Origin: Pelagerythrobacter marensis
Lineage (GTDB): Bacteria > Pseudomonadota > Alphaproteobacteria > Sphingomonadales > Sphingomonadaceae
Direction: 5' to 3'
DNA: 64,000 bases
Assembly (NCBI RefSeq): GCF_001028625.1
Contig: NZ_CP011805.1
Location: 310,001 to 374,000, forward strand
Each line of letters starts with the position of its first letter. Position 1 is the first letter of the stretch. The notes under the pieces are model-generated. The model searched no databases. It saw only the letters and a list, made by a program, of their open reading frames with translations, and was not told the DNA's origin. This document shows, piece by piece, positions 25,350 through 32,895 of this stretch. Both the position numbers and the translations under genes were made by a program.

Positions 25350-26636
25350 ATGGCGAACGAACAGGGCACCGCCGGGGCGCATGCACCCGATCAGGCTGCT
25401 GCCGCACCTGCGAAGGAAGGGGAGCGGATCGCCAGCCTCGATTTCATTCGCGGCATTGCGGTCTTGGGCATTCTGGCGGCCAATATCGTCGCCTTCGGCC
25501 AGCCTTTTGCCGCCTACATGTATCCGGGTGCCTTCGCGGTGCCGCATGGCGAAACCTCGAACTGGATGTGGGTCGCGCAGTTCGTGCTGATCGACGGCAA
25601 GATGCGCGGGCTATTCACCCTGCTGTTCGGTGCAGGTCTTTTCCTGTTCATGGAAAGGGTCTGGGCACGCGGCGGATCACGCTGGCTTCAGGTGCGCCGC
25701 TTGCTGTGGCTGGGCCTGTTCGGACTGGCGCATTTCTTTCTGATCTGGCGCGGCGACATCCTGTTTTCCTATGCCGTCTGCGGGCTTGTCGCGGTGCTGT
25801 GCTTGAGATGGACGATCAAGACGCAGCTGATCGTCGGTCTTGTCGGCTATCTGGTCGGCGCACTGCTCTATCTGGCGATGATCGGTCCGGCCTATTTCGT
25901 GGCGGACACCGAACTGGGCGAGCAAGCCGCATTCGCCGAAATGCGCGCCGATCTCGAACGGGAGAAAGAAACCGAGTTACAGGATGGTCGCCAAGAGCTG
26001 GAGATCATATCGGACGGCCGCTATGGCGATTTCGTCGCCAACAACGTGACCGAACATGCCAGCGACCTGTCGTTCTACATCATGCTGTGGCTGATGGAGA
26101 CGCTGCCATTAATGCTCGTGGGCATGGCGCTCTACCGGCTCGGTCTGTTCAGTGGCGGCTTCGACTCTCACCGCCAGCGACGCTGGGGCTGGATCGGACT
26201 GATCGGCGGCGGCCTGTTGACCCTGCCGATTGCGCTTTGGGTCAAGGCCACGGGGTTTACCTATTATGGAACGCTCGCGGCCATGGTCAGCTTTTCCCCT
26301 CTGCCGCGACTGGCGATGGTGCTCGGGCTCGCGGCATTGCTTGCCCTGTGGGGCGCGCAGGCAGGCGGCTGGCTGGCCGTGCGCCTGGCGGCGGCGGGCA
26401 GAGCCGCCTTTACCAACTATCTCGGCACGTCGATCGTGATGATGCTCGTCTTCCACGGCTGGGCAGGGGGGCTTTACGGCGAATTGAACCGGCCGGAACT
26501 GTATATTGTCGTGCTGGCCGCCTGGGTCCTGATGCTTGCCTGGTCGAAGCCGTGGCTCGACCGATTTCGCTATGGCCCGCTCGAATGGCTGTGGCGTTGC
26601 CTGACTTATGGTCGGATCTTTCCACTGAAGCGCTGA
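25350..26636 (+). CDS. DUF418 domain membrane protein
   Basis: Protein of 428 residues from the ATG at 25350, with GAGGGG upstream. The start of the family motif is RIASLDFIRGIAVLGILAANI. About ten hydrophobic segments follow, including LFTLLFGAGLFLFMERV, and the C-terminal DUF418 core GRAAFTNYLGTSIVMMLVFHG ends in PLEWLWRCLTYGR. The family (YeiB-like) has no established function; its fold resembles acyltransferase-3 membrane proteins. The gene is upstream of the iron-storage pair but separated by 64 nt. Confidence 0.9.
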   Translation: MANEQGTAGAHAPDQAAAAPAKEGERIASLDFIRGIAVLGILAANIVAFGQPFAAYMYPGAFAVPHGETSNWMWVAQFVLIDGKMRGLFTLLFGAGLFLFMERVWARGGSRWLQVRRLLWLGLFGLAHFFLIWRGDILFSYAVCGLVAVLCLRWTIKTQLIVGLVGYLVGALLYLAMIGPAYFVADTELGEQAAFAEMRADLEREKETELQDGRQELEIISDGRYGDFVANNVTEHASDLSFYIMLWLMETLPLMLVGMALYRLGLFSGGFDSHRQRRWGWIGLIGGGLLTLPIALWVKATGFTYYGTLAAMVSFSPLPRLAMVLGLAALLALWGAQAGGWLAVRLAAAGRAAFTNYLGTSIVMMLVFHGWAGGLYGELNRPELYIVVLAAWVLMLAWSKPWLDRFRYGPLEWLWRCLTYGRIFPLKR

Positions 26637-26649
26637 CAGGGCTTGCTAT

Positions 26650-26691
26650 TGCGAGGACTTCGCATAAATTGGCCTCTGCGAATCACTCGCA
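26650..26691. promoter_or_regulatory. two tandem TGCGA-N5-TCGCA palindromes upstream of bfd
   Basis: TGCGAGGACTTCGCA (26650-26664) and TGCGAATCACTCGCA (26677-26691) are two 15-bp inverted repeats with identical arms and different 5-nt centres, 27 bp centre to centre. The second ends 9 nt before the bfd start codon and touches its Shine-Dalgarno AGGAG. The spacing, and the iron-related gene downstream, suggest a repressor such as a Fur-family protein. I recall TGCGA-type half-sites for Fur in some alphaproteobacteria, but cannot check that here. Confidence 0.6.
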
Positions 26692-26700
26692 GGAGCTGAA

Positions 26701-26892
26701 ATGTACATCTGCATCTGCAATGCCATTAGGGAAAGCGACCTGCGCCGTACGGCGCGGCGTTGTCCGGGCGATGCGGAAGCGGTTTATGCGGCATTGGGCA
26801 AGCGCCCCAATTGCGGCCAGTGCCTCGACGATGCGGAAGACGTCCTGGCTGAAGAGCGGGAAATGGCCTTCCTTCCGGCCTGCGCCGCCTGA
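26701..26892 (+). CDS. bfd: bacterioferritin-associated ferredoxin
   Basis: Protein of 63 residues with the four-Cys [2Fe-2S] pattern of Bfd: Cys4 and Cys6 in MYICICNAIRES, Cys38 and Cys41 in RPNCGQCLDDA. Bfd docks on bacterioferritin and passes electrons to its haem, releasing stored iron as Fe(II). AGGAG stands 5 nt before the ATG. Its partner bfr lies 126 nt downstream beyond a strong terminator hairpin, so the two may be separately expressed. Tandem palindromes in the promoter point to tight control, probably by iron. Confidence 0.94.
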   Translation: MYICICNAIRESDLRRTARRCPGDAEAVYAALGKRPNCGQCLDDAEDVLAEEREMAFLPACAA

Positions 26893-26919
26893 TTTCCCAA
26901 GCTAACGCTAATCGCTCGC

Positions 26920-26944
26920 AAATGGCGGAATTCCGCCATTTTTT
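26920..26944 (+). terminator. Rho-independent terminator after bfd
   Basis: A perfect inverted repeat with arms AAATGGCGGAA and TTCCGCCATTT (26920-26941) is followed directly by more T, giving TTTTTT at its end. It is the clearest intrinsic terminator in the window and separates bfd from bfr. Confidence 0.85.
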
Positions 26945-27018
26945 GGCCCATCGCCCTTGATCTATGGTGCCCCGGCGCGCATAGATTGCCGCGCATTTCG
27001 GATTGATGGAGACGCCCC

Positions 27019-27504
27019 GTGAAAGGCGACGCGAAAGTCATAGAGTTCCTGAACAAGGCGCTCACCAACGAACTGACCGCAATCAACCAGTACTGGCTGC
27101 ACTACAGGGTGCTGAAGGACTGGGGCGTCGAGCGGCTGGCCGAATATGAACGGCATGAATCGATCGACGAGATGAAGCATGCCGACATTCTCGCCGAACG
27201 CATCCTGTTCCTGAACGGGCTGCCGAACTTCCAGGCGATCCACAAGCTGAAGGTAGGCGAAACGGTCGAGGAAATCCTCAAGGCCGACCTCGCGATGGAG
27301 CAGGAAGCGATCCCGCTGCTGCGCGATGCCATCGAACACAGCGAAAGCGTGCGCGATTACGTCAGCCGCGAGATATTCGAACGCATCCTCGAAAGTGAGG
27401 AAGAGCATGTCGATTTCCTCGAAACGCAATTCGACATGATCGAGCGGATGGGCCTGCAGAACTACGTTCAGCTGCAAAGCAAGCCCGCCGGCGACGAAGA
27501 CTGA
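27019..27504 (+). CDS. bfr: bacterioferritin
   Basis: Protein of 161 residues, the standard length. The diiron ferroxidase ligands are at the same numbers as in E. coli: Glu18 (NELTAINQY), Glu51 and His54 (SIDEMKHAD), with Glu and Glu/His further on (AMEQEAI and SEEEHVDFLE). Met52, the haem-binding residue, is present, so haem-containing 24-mers can form. It stores iron as ferric mineral. The start follows a GGAGACG site. Bfd, which mobilises the iron, is encoded just upstream. Confidence 0.97.
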   Translation: MKGDAKVIEFLNKALTNELTAINQYWLHYRVLKDWGVERLAEYERHESIDEMKHADILAERILFLNGLPNFQAIHKLKVGETVEEILKADLAMEQEAIPLLRDAIEHSESVRDYVSREIFERILESEEEHVDFLETQFDMIERMGLQNYVQLQSKPAGDED

Positions 27505-27514
27505 TCTCAGGGCG

Positions 27515-27533
27515 CCCCGGCGCGCAGCCGGGG
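27515..27533. terminator. GC-rich hairpin between convergent bfr and DUF2721 genes
   Basis: CCCCGGC and GCCGGGG form a 7-bp stem around GCGCA. It lies 11 nt after the bfr stop and just before the end of the opposite gene. No T tract follows, so it may only help termination. Confidence 0.35.
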
Positions 27534-27538
27534 TTGCC

Positions 27539-28027
27539 TCAACGCCTCCTTCGGTGCGGGGGGCGCACGCCGCGGGCGGCCAGGCGGGTTTCGAGCAGGA
27601 AGAAGCCCAGGCCGATGATAAGCAGCACCATCGTCAAAACCCATGCGATTGCCGTGATCGTCCCGATCTGCGGTTCGATATAGGCGCTGATGAACAGCAG
27701 GCCGATAACAACGCTGATCACAGCGGCGGACGCGGTGGAAAACACGACAGCCTTTTGCGCGTGCCGACGACGCTGGCCGAGCCAGGGAAGCTCGCTGATC
27801 TCGACCTCGCCCGCTTTCTCGTCTTCGATCCTCCGCTCGATCCGTTCGATCCGTTCGGCGATCCAGATCATGCGGGACATCATGACGTTCATGATTGCGC
27901 CAATACCGCCCAGCAGGAAGGCAGGAGCAAGCGAGAGCTGCACCATTTGCTGCACTTGCGGGGTGCTGGCGGTGCGTTCGAGCATTTCGATCGCCAGGCT
28001 GCCGCTGGAAGAAAGCAGGTCGATCAT
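27539..28027 (-). CDS. DUF2721 family membrane protein
   Basis: Protein of 162 residues with an N-terminal helix near LSLAPAFLLGGIGAIMNVMMSRM, the family signature RMIWIAERIERIERR, and two C-terminal helices (AAVISVVIGLLFISAY and TITAIAWVLTMVLLIIGLGF). No function is established for DUF2721. Its start overlaps the der stop by one base (TGATG), so it is co-translated with the ribosome-assembly GTPase. Confidence 0.9.
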   Translation of the reverse strand: MIDLLSSSGSLAIEMLERTASTPQVQQMVQLSLAPAFLLGGIGAIMNVMMSRMIWIAERIERIERRIEDEKAGEVEISELPWLGQRRRHAQKAVVFSTASAAVISVVIGLLFISAYIEPQIGTITAIAWVLTMVLLIIGLGFFLLETRLAARGVRPPHRRRR

Positions 28028-29451
28028 CAGCCGCTCTTATACGGATTTTTCGGGCTCTTGAGCACCACCCGCACTGGGACTGCATCGAAGCCCAGTTCGC
28101 GGCGGATCCCGTTGACGAGATAGCGTTCGTAGCTCTTCGGCAACATATCGAGCCTCGTCCCGAACACCACGAAGCGGGGCGGGCGCGTGCTGGACTGGGT
28201 GATATAGCGCAGCTTGATCCGCTTGCCCTTCGGCGCAGGCGGCGGATTGGCTTCCAGCGCATCGTCGAACCAGCGGTTGAGCGCTGCCGTCGGCACCCGC
28301 TTGGACCAGCTTGCGCGAAGCTCGAACGCGGCGGTCAGCATCGTGTCGAGCCCCTTGCCGGTGCGGGCGCTGACTGCGAACAGCGGTAACCCGCGAACCT
28401 GCGATAGACCTTCGTCCAGCGCACCGCGGATGCCGTTGAACAGGGACGACGCATTTTCCGCGATATCCCACTTGTTGATCGCAACCATGAGCGCGCGCCC
28501 TTCCTGCAGCACCATGTCGGCGATTTTCAGGTCCTGGTGTTCCAGCCCCTTCGTCGCGTCGAGCAGGAGGACCACGACTTCGGCAAAATCGACCGCGCGC
28601 CGCGCATCGGCAACGCTCAATCGTTCCAGCTTTTCGGTGACGCGGGCTTTCTTGCGCATACCGGCGGTGTCGATCAGGCGAATTTCGCGCTCGGTTCCGC
28701 TCGCTGGATCGGTCCAGTGCCAATCGACCGCAATCGAATCGCGGGTGATCCCGGCTTCCGGGCCGGTGAGCAGTCGATCTTCGCCGAGAAGGCGATTTAT
28801 CAGCGTCGATTTGCCCGCGTTGGGTCGGCCCACGATCGCGAGCTTGAGCGGTCCGAGGTCCGATTCGTCCACGCTCTCCGCCTCGTCGCCGTCGATTTCC
28901 TGATCGTCGACGGTTTCGCTGTCCGCTTCGGCTTCCGGCCCTTCAGCCGTGTCGCCGATGATGGGCCAGAGCGCGCGGAACAGGTCCGCCACCCCTTCGC
29001 CATGTTCGGCTGACAGCGGCACCGGTTCGCCGAAGCCGAGGGACCATGCCTCCAGCACGCCCGCTTCGCCCATCTTGCCTTCGGCCTTGTTCGCCACCGG
29101 TACGATCGGCAATGTCTGGCTGCGCAGCCAGCGTGCGATTTCCTCGTCCAGCGGCGTCAGCCCGGCGCGCGCGTCGATCACGAACAATGCCGCATCGGCG
29201 CCTTCCAGGCTGACTTCCGTTTGCCGGCGCATGCGACCGGGCAGGGTTTCGGGATCGTCGTCTTCCCACCCTGCGGTATCGACAATCGTGAATTCCAGCC
29301 CTGCGATGACGGCATCGCCCAGCCGCCGGTCGCGGGTCACGCCGGGCTGGTCATCGACCAGCGCCAGCTTCTTGCCGACGAGGCGATTGAACAGCGTCGA
29401 CTTGCCGACATTCGGCCGGCCGATGATGATGACGTGGGGCTTTCGGGTCAT
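28027..29451 (-). CDS. der: ribosome-assembly GTPase Der (EngA)
   Basis: Protein of 474 residues from MTRKPHVIIIGRPNVGKST. It has two tandem GTPase domains: the first P-loop is GRPNVGKST with DTAGWED, the second GRPNAGKST with DTAGMRKK and NKWD. An acidic linker (about residues 165-205, rich in Glu/Asp) joins them, and a C-terminal KH-like domain ends RVVLKSPKNPYKSG. It is needed for 50S subunit maturation. The first domain has NKAE in place of the usual NKxD guanine-specificity motif, a common variant in Sphingomonadales as far as I recall. Confidence 0.96.
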   Translation of the reverse strand: MTRKPHVIIIGRPNVGKSTLFNRLVGKKLALVDDQPGVTRDRRLGDAVIAGLEFTIVDTAGWEDDDPETLPGRMRRQTEVSLEGADAALFVIDARAGLTPLDEEIARWLRSQTLPIVPVANKAEGKMGEAGVLEAWSLGFGEPVPLSAEHGEGVADLFRALWPIIGDTAEGPEAEADSETVDDQEIDGDEAESVDESDLGPLKLAIVGRPNAGKSTLINRLLGEDRLLTGPEAGITRDSIAVDWHWTDPASGTEREIRLIDTAGMRKKARVTEKLERLSVADARRAVDFAEVVVLLLDATKGLEHQDLKIADMVLQEGRALMVAINKWDIAENASSLFNGIRGALDEGLSQVRGLPLFAVSARTGKGLDTMLTAAFELRASWSKRVPTAALNRWFDDALEANPPPAPKGKRIKLRYITQSSTRPPRFVVFGTRLDMLPKSYERYLVNGIRRELGFDAVPVRVVLKSPKNPYKSG

Positions 29452-29569
29452 ACGATAGGGCAGGTGGCGGCTATCGTTGCACTTGGCAAGCGCCGCGGAG
29501 CAATGGTTAATGTCCGTTAACCATATCGCGCAGCACCACTTTAAGGACGAACCGGCAAGTCCTTGCCGC

Positions 29570-30367
29570 ATGAGGACAGTTTTCCTGATTTGTGCTGCGA
29601 CCGGCTTATGCGCGCTTTCTGCGCCGGTATATGCCGATGCGAGCGCATCGTTCGAACCCCGTATCGGGGCTGGAGACGGCAAGGAATTGCCGCCTTATCT
29701 GCAATGCGTGCCCTACGCGCGGCAGCTTTCGGGTGTGCAGATCTACGGCGATGCGCACACCTGGTGGGGCCAGGCAGAGGGGCGCTACGCACGGGGGAAC
29801 GAGCCGCGCATCGGTGCCGTCATGGCGTTCGAGCCGCATGGCAGTATGCGCCTGGGCCATGTCGCGACTGTGAGCCGGGTGATCGACCGGCGCACCGTCC
29901 TGCTCGATCACGCGAACTGGTCCCCGATCAATGGCCGGCGCGGACAGATCGAGCGCAACGTCAAGGCAATCGACGTCTCTCCGAACAACGACTGGAGCCA
30001 GGTCCGCGTCTGGTACGATCCGATCGAGGGCCTGGGAACGACTCCCTGGCCCGTGCATGGATTCATCTATTCCGAAAAACCGAATTTGCCCGCGCAGCGC
30101 CTTGCCCGCGCGCCGGCGCGCCAGCCCGAATCGGGGAGCCCGGTGGCAGAATCGCACCAGCCTCCAGCAGGGCCACCCTCACGCGCCTTCCTGACGGCGT
30201 TTGCAGATATGACCCCCGCGCCAATGACCCGGCAGTCGGCATCGGCTCCCACCAGCGGGCGCGTTCAGGCATTGCCGCAGCGCAAGGCCATGCCCAAGCG
30301 GAAAGAGGTTTCCGCTGTCGCTCAGGCCGATCCGATAGCGCGCGCGGTGGCCCGGTACAGCAACTGA
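29570..30367 (+). CDS. secreted CHAP-domain protein
   Basis: Protein of 265 residues from MRTVFLICAATGLCALSAP, which is a signal peptide ending VYADA. The CHAP (NlpC/P60-like amidase) domain spans about residues 30-150: catalytic Cys in LPPYLQCVPYARQLSG, WWGQAEGRYARG, and His in MRLGHVATVSRV, with DHANWSPINGRRG completing the site. The last 100 residues are Pro/Ala/Arg-rich and disordered. It likely cleaves peptidoglycan cross-links in the periplasm. An ATG 20 codons upstream is also in frame, but the signal peptide favours 29570. It is divergent from der. Confidence 0.85.
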   Translation: MRTVFLICAATGLCALSAPVYADASASFEPRIGAGDGKELPPYLQCVPYARQLSGVQIYGDAHTWWGQAEGRYARGNEPRIGAVMAFEPHGSMRLGHVATVSRVIDRRTVLLDHANWSPINGRRGQIERNVKAIDVSPNNDWSQVRVWYDPIEGLGTTPWPVHGFIYSEKPNLPAQRLARAPARQPESGSPVAESHQPPAGPPSRAFLTAFADMTPAPMTRQSASAPTSGRVQALPQRKAMPKRKEVSAVAQADPIARAVARYSN

Positions 30368-30371
30368 TCGG

Positions 30372-30653
30372 TCAGGCGCGCGCGACAGGCGCGTCTTCGC
30401 CCAGATCCTCGTACCAGGCCTCAACCGGCCCGGTGAGCCTGAGCGTCAACGGCTGCCCTTTGCGGTCGACCGTCTTGCCGGCCTGGACGCGGACCCATCC
30501 GCCGGACACCGAATATTCTTCGATATCGGTCCTGACGCGCCCCTTGAACCGTATTCCAACGCCGCGTTGCAGTTTCTCGGCATCGAAAAATTCGCTCCGC
30601 GGATTGACCGAGAGCCGGTCGGGCGGGGTGTCAGTCTTGCTTTCTTCGCTCAT
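30372..30653 (-). CDS. DUF3297 family protein
   Basis: Protein of 93 residues from the ATG at 30653 (MSEESKTDTPPDRL). It shows the family's conserved line PPDRLSVNPRSEFFD, then RGVGIRFKGRVRTDIEEY, GWVRVQAGKTVDRKG and LTLRLTGPVEAWYEDLG. DUF3297 is a short, well-conserved proteobacterial family of unknown function, sometimes mislabelled glutathione peroxidase in databases. It converges with the CHAP gene, with only 4 nt between their stops. Confidence 0.88.
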   Translation of the reverse strand: MSEESKTDTPPDRLSVNPRSEFFDAEKLQRGVGIRFKGRVRTDIEEYSVSGGWVRVQAGKTVDRKGQPLTLRLTGPVEAWYEDLGEDAPVARA

Positions 30654-30725
30654 TCGGTGCGCCCTAATGCGGTGCGGGGGCGGCGGCAATATTCAATCGA
30701 GTCGCGGCGACAGGGCCGTGGCCGG

Positions 30726-30905
30726 TCAATCGGGCGGCGGCGGGGTCTCCATCGGTCCGCGATCGGGCACGTCGGTGTCTGGCGACGGGGGGCTGATTTC
30801 GTCCGGCTCGCGCATGGGATCTTCCATCGGCGGGCTGTCGGGCGGAGACTCCGGCGGGGATGCGGGTTCTATCGTGTCCGGGGCCGGATCGGGTTGAGTG
30901 GCCAT
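30726..30905 (-). CDS. short proline-rich acidic protein (59 aa)
   Basis: ATG at 30905 with GAGGA 7 nt upstream; 59 codons to TGA at 30726-30728. The product begins MATQPDPAPDTIEPAS and ends DRGPMETPPPPD. It is almost entirely Pro, Glu, Asp and small residues, with PPE/PPD units and no hydrophobic core, so it is probably disordered. The good ribosome site and clean reading argue for a real gene. I recall similar short proteins in other Sphingomonadales, but no family name. Function unknown. Confidence 0.6.
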   Translation of the reverse strand: MATQPDPAPDTIEPASPPESPPDSPPMEDPMREPDEISPPSPDTDVPDRGPMETPPPPD

Positions 30906-31064
30906 GATATTATCCTCAATGGTTTCGGTGGAGAAACGTGATCGCGGCCCGTTGCGTTCCGTCGCTGCACTCCGATGATCGCGGCGCTTGCCCTTTTCGG
31001 CCCGCCCTTCTAAGGGCGCTCCCCTGTTCGTGTGGGTTTCCCCACGCGCGGCTTCGTTCGGGTT

Positions 31065-31149
31065 GCGGGCGTGGCGGAACTGGTAGACGCGCTGGTTTTA
31101 GGTACCAGTATCGAAAGATGTGGGGGTTCGAGTCCCTTCGCCCGCACCA
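31065..31149 (+). tRNA. tRNA-Leu (anticodon TAG)
   Basis: The acceptor stem GCGGGCG pairs with CGCCCGC, with discriminator A and encoded CCA (31147-31149). The anticodon stem CTGGT/ACCAG holds loop TTTAGGT, so the anticodon is TAG (codon CUA, leucine). A long variable arm (TATCGAAAGATGTG region) and the T loop GTTCGAGTC confirm a class II tRNA. Confidence 0.95.
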
Positions 31150-31209
31150 GTCCTCCGCCCCGGCATCCCGTCGATAAAACGTGATTTCGAAAAGGCTTAA
31201 GTTCGCATC

Positions 31210-32817
31210 ATGCAGATCAAAGAGACCACCAGCAAAGGCCTCAAGCGCGGTTACGAGGTGACCATTCCGGCCAAGGATATCGAGGCCCGCGTCGATGCCG
31301 AGGTGAAGAAGATCGCGCCGCAGGTGCGGATGCCCGGCTTCCGCCCCGGCAAAGTGCCCGCCAACCTGATCCGCAAGATGCATGGCGAAAGCGTCCACGC
31401 ACAGGTCGTCAACGACGCGATTCGCGGATCGGTCGACGATCTCGTTCGCGAGAAGAGCCTGCGGCCTGCGATGCAGCCCAAGGTGGAACTCGCCGAAGGA
31501 TACGAACAGGGCAAGGACGCCGTCCTCGACGTCGAACTGGAAATCCTGCCGCAGATTGAAACGCCGGAAACCGACGGCCTTTCGCTCGAACGTCTGACCG
31601 TGCCCGTCAGCGATGCTGCGGTGGACGAAGCGCTGGAGCGGATTGCCGGCCAGCAGAAGAGCTACAAGGACGCGGCCAAGACCAAGAAAGCCGCCGATGG
31701 CGACCAGTTGATCATCGATTTCACCGGTTCGATCGACGGCGTCGAGTTCGAAGGCGGCAAGGCCGAAGACGCGCCGCTGGTGATCGGTGCGGGCCAGTTC
31801 ATCCCCGGTTTCGAAGAGCAGCTCGCTGGCGCCAAGACCGGCGACGAGAAGACCATTACGGTGACCTTCCCCGAAGATTATCCGGCAGAACACCTTGCGG
31901 GCAAGGAAGCCCAGTTCGCCGTCACCGTTAAGCAGGTGAAGGTCGAGAGCGACACGAAGATCGACGACGAGTTCGCCAAGAACCTTGGCCTCGAAAGCCT
32001 CGACAAGCTGAAGGAACTGTTGCGCGGCCAGCTGGAGCAGGAAACCGGCGGCCTCACCCGCACGCAGATGAAGCGGCAGCTGCTGGATCAGCTCGCGGCC
32101 GGGCACGACTTCGACGTTCCCGAAGGGATGGTCGAGGCGGAGTTCGAACAGATCTGGGCCCAGCTCCAGCAGGAAGCTTCGCGCGACGAGGACCCGGCCA
32201 AGGCGCTCAAGGAAATCGAATCCGAGAAGGACGATTATCGCCGCATCGCCGAACGTCGCGTGCGCCTGGGCCTGCTGCTGAGCGAAATCGGCCAGAAGAA
32301 CGGGGTCGAGGTCAGTCAGCAGGAAATGAGCATGCTGATCCAGCAGGCGGCGCAGCAGTATCGCGCCGAGGATCGCGAACGGTTCATGCAGTATATCCAG
32401 TCCGACCCGATGGCCGCAGCCCAGCTTCGTGCACCGCTCTATGAAGACAAAGTGGTCGATTTCCTGTTCGAGAAAGCCGACATCACCGACCGCGAAGTGA
32501 CGCGCGAGGAGCTGGAGGCCGCTATCGAGGCGGAGGAGGACGCAGCCGAGGCGACGCCCGCTGCGAAGAAGAAGGCACCTGCCAAAAAGCCTGCGGCCAA
32601 GAAAGCTCCTGCAAAGAAGGCGGACGATAGCGAAGCCGCAGCCAAGAAGCCCGCTGCGAAGAAGGCGCCGGCCAAGAAGGCTCCGGCCAAGAAAGCCGCA
32701 CCGGCGAAGGCCGACGATGCAAAGGCGGCGGACAAGAAGCCTGCTGCCAAAAAGGCCCCGGCCAAGAAGGCATCCGCCAAGAAAGCTCCGGCGAAGAAGG
32801 CTGCTACCAAATCCTGA
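31210..32817 (+). CDS. tig: trigger factor with Lys/Ala/Pro-rich C-terminal tail
   Basis: Protein of 535 residues. The ribosome-binding domain carries MPGFRPGKVPANLIRKMHG (the GFRxGxxP signature). The FKBP-type PPIase domain is around residues 155-245 (DGDQLIIDFTGSIDGVEFEGG, FIPGFEEQLAGAKTGDEK), and the helical C-terminal chaperone domain runs to about residue 440. About 90 extra residues follow, made of repeated PAAKKAPAKK-like units broken by acidic patches (ADDSEAA, ADDAKAAD). E. coli trigger factor has 432 residues and lacks this tail, which resembles histone-H1-like basic tails. The gene is followed by an intrinsic terminator; clpP and clpX are nearby. Confidence 0.96.
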   Translation: MQIKETTSKGLKRGYEVTIPAKDIEARVDAEVKKIAPQVRMPGFRPGKVPANLIRKMHGESVHAQVVNDAIRGSVDDLVREKSLRPAMQPKVELAEGYEQGKDAVLDVELEILPQIETPETDGLSLERLTVPVSDAAVDEALERIAGQQKSYKDAAKTKKAADGDQLIIDFTGSIDGVEFEGGKAEDAPLVIGAGQFIPGFEEQLAGAKTGDEKTITVTFPEDYPAEHLAGKEAQFAVTVKQVKVESDTKIDDEFAKNLGLESLDKLKELLRGQLEQETGGLTRTQMKRQLLDQLAAGHDFDVPEGMVEAEFEQIWAQLQQEASRDEDPAKALKEIESEKDDYRRIAERRVRLGLLLSEIGQKNGVEVSQQEMSMLIQQAAQQYRAEDRERFMQYIQSDPMAAAQLRAPLYEDKVVDFLFEKADITDREVTREELEAAIEAEEDAAEATPAAKKKAPAKKPAAKKAPAKKADDSEAAAKKPAAKKAPAKKAPAKKAAPAKADDAKAADKKPAAKKAPAKKASAKKAPAKKAATKS

Positions 32818-32842
32818 GCGCGATCTGCGCTTCCATGATCGA

Positions 32843-32878
32843 AAAGGGCGGCGGACTGAATGGTCCGTCGCCCTTTTT
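32843..32878 (+). terminator. Rho-independent terminator after tig
   Basis: Arms AAAGGGCGGCGGAC and GTCCGTCGCCCTTT form a 14-bp stem with one G-T pair around a short TGAATG loop, followed by more T. It lies 26 nt after the tig stop, and also just downstream of the stop of the convergent antiporter gene. Confidence 0.8.
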
Positions 32879-32895
32879 CATACGCCTCAGCCCGG

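Noticed and set aside
32530..32817. repeat tract at the end of tig as a CRISPR or tandem DNA repeat
   Set aside because: The repetition is at the protein level (AAKKAPAKK units) with degenerate codons, in frame with trigger factor; there are no spacer-like unique units.
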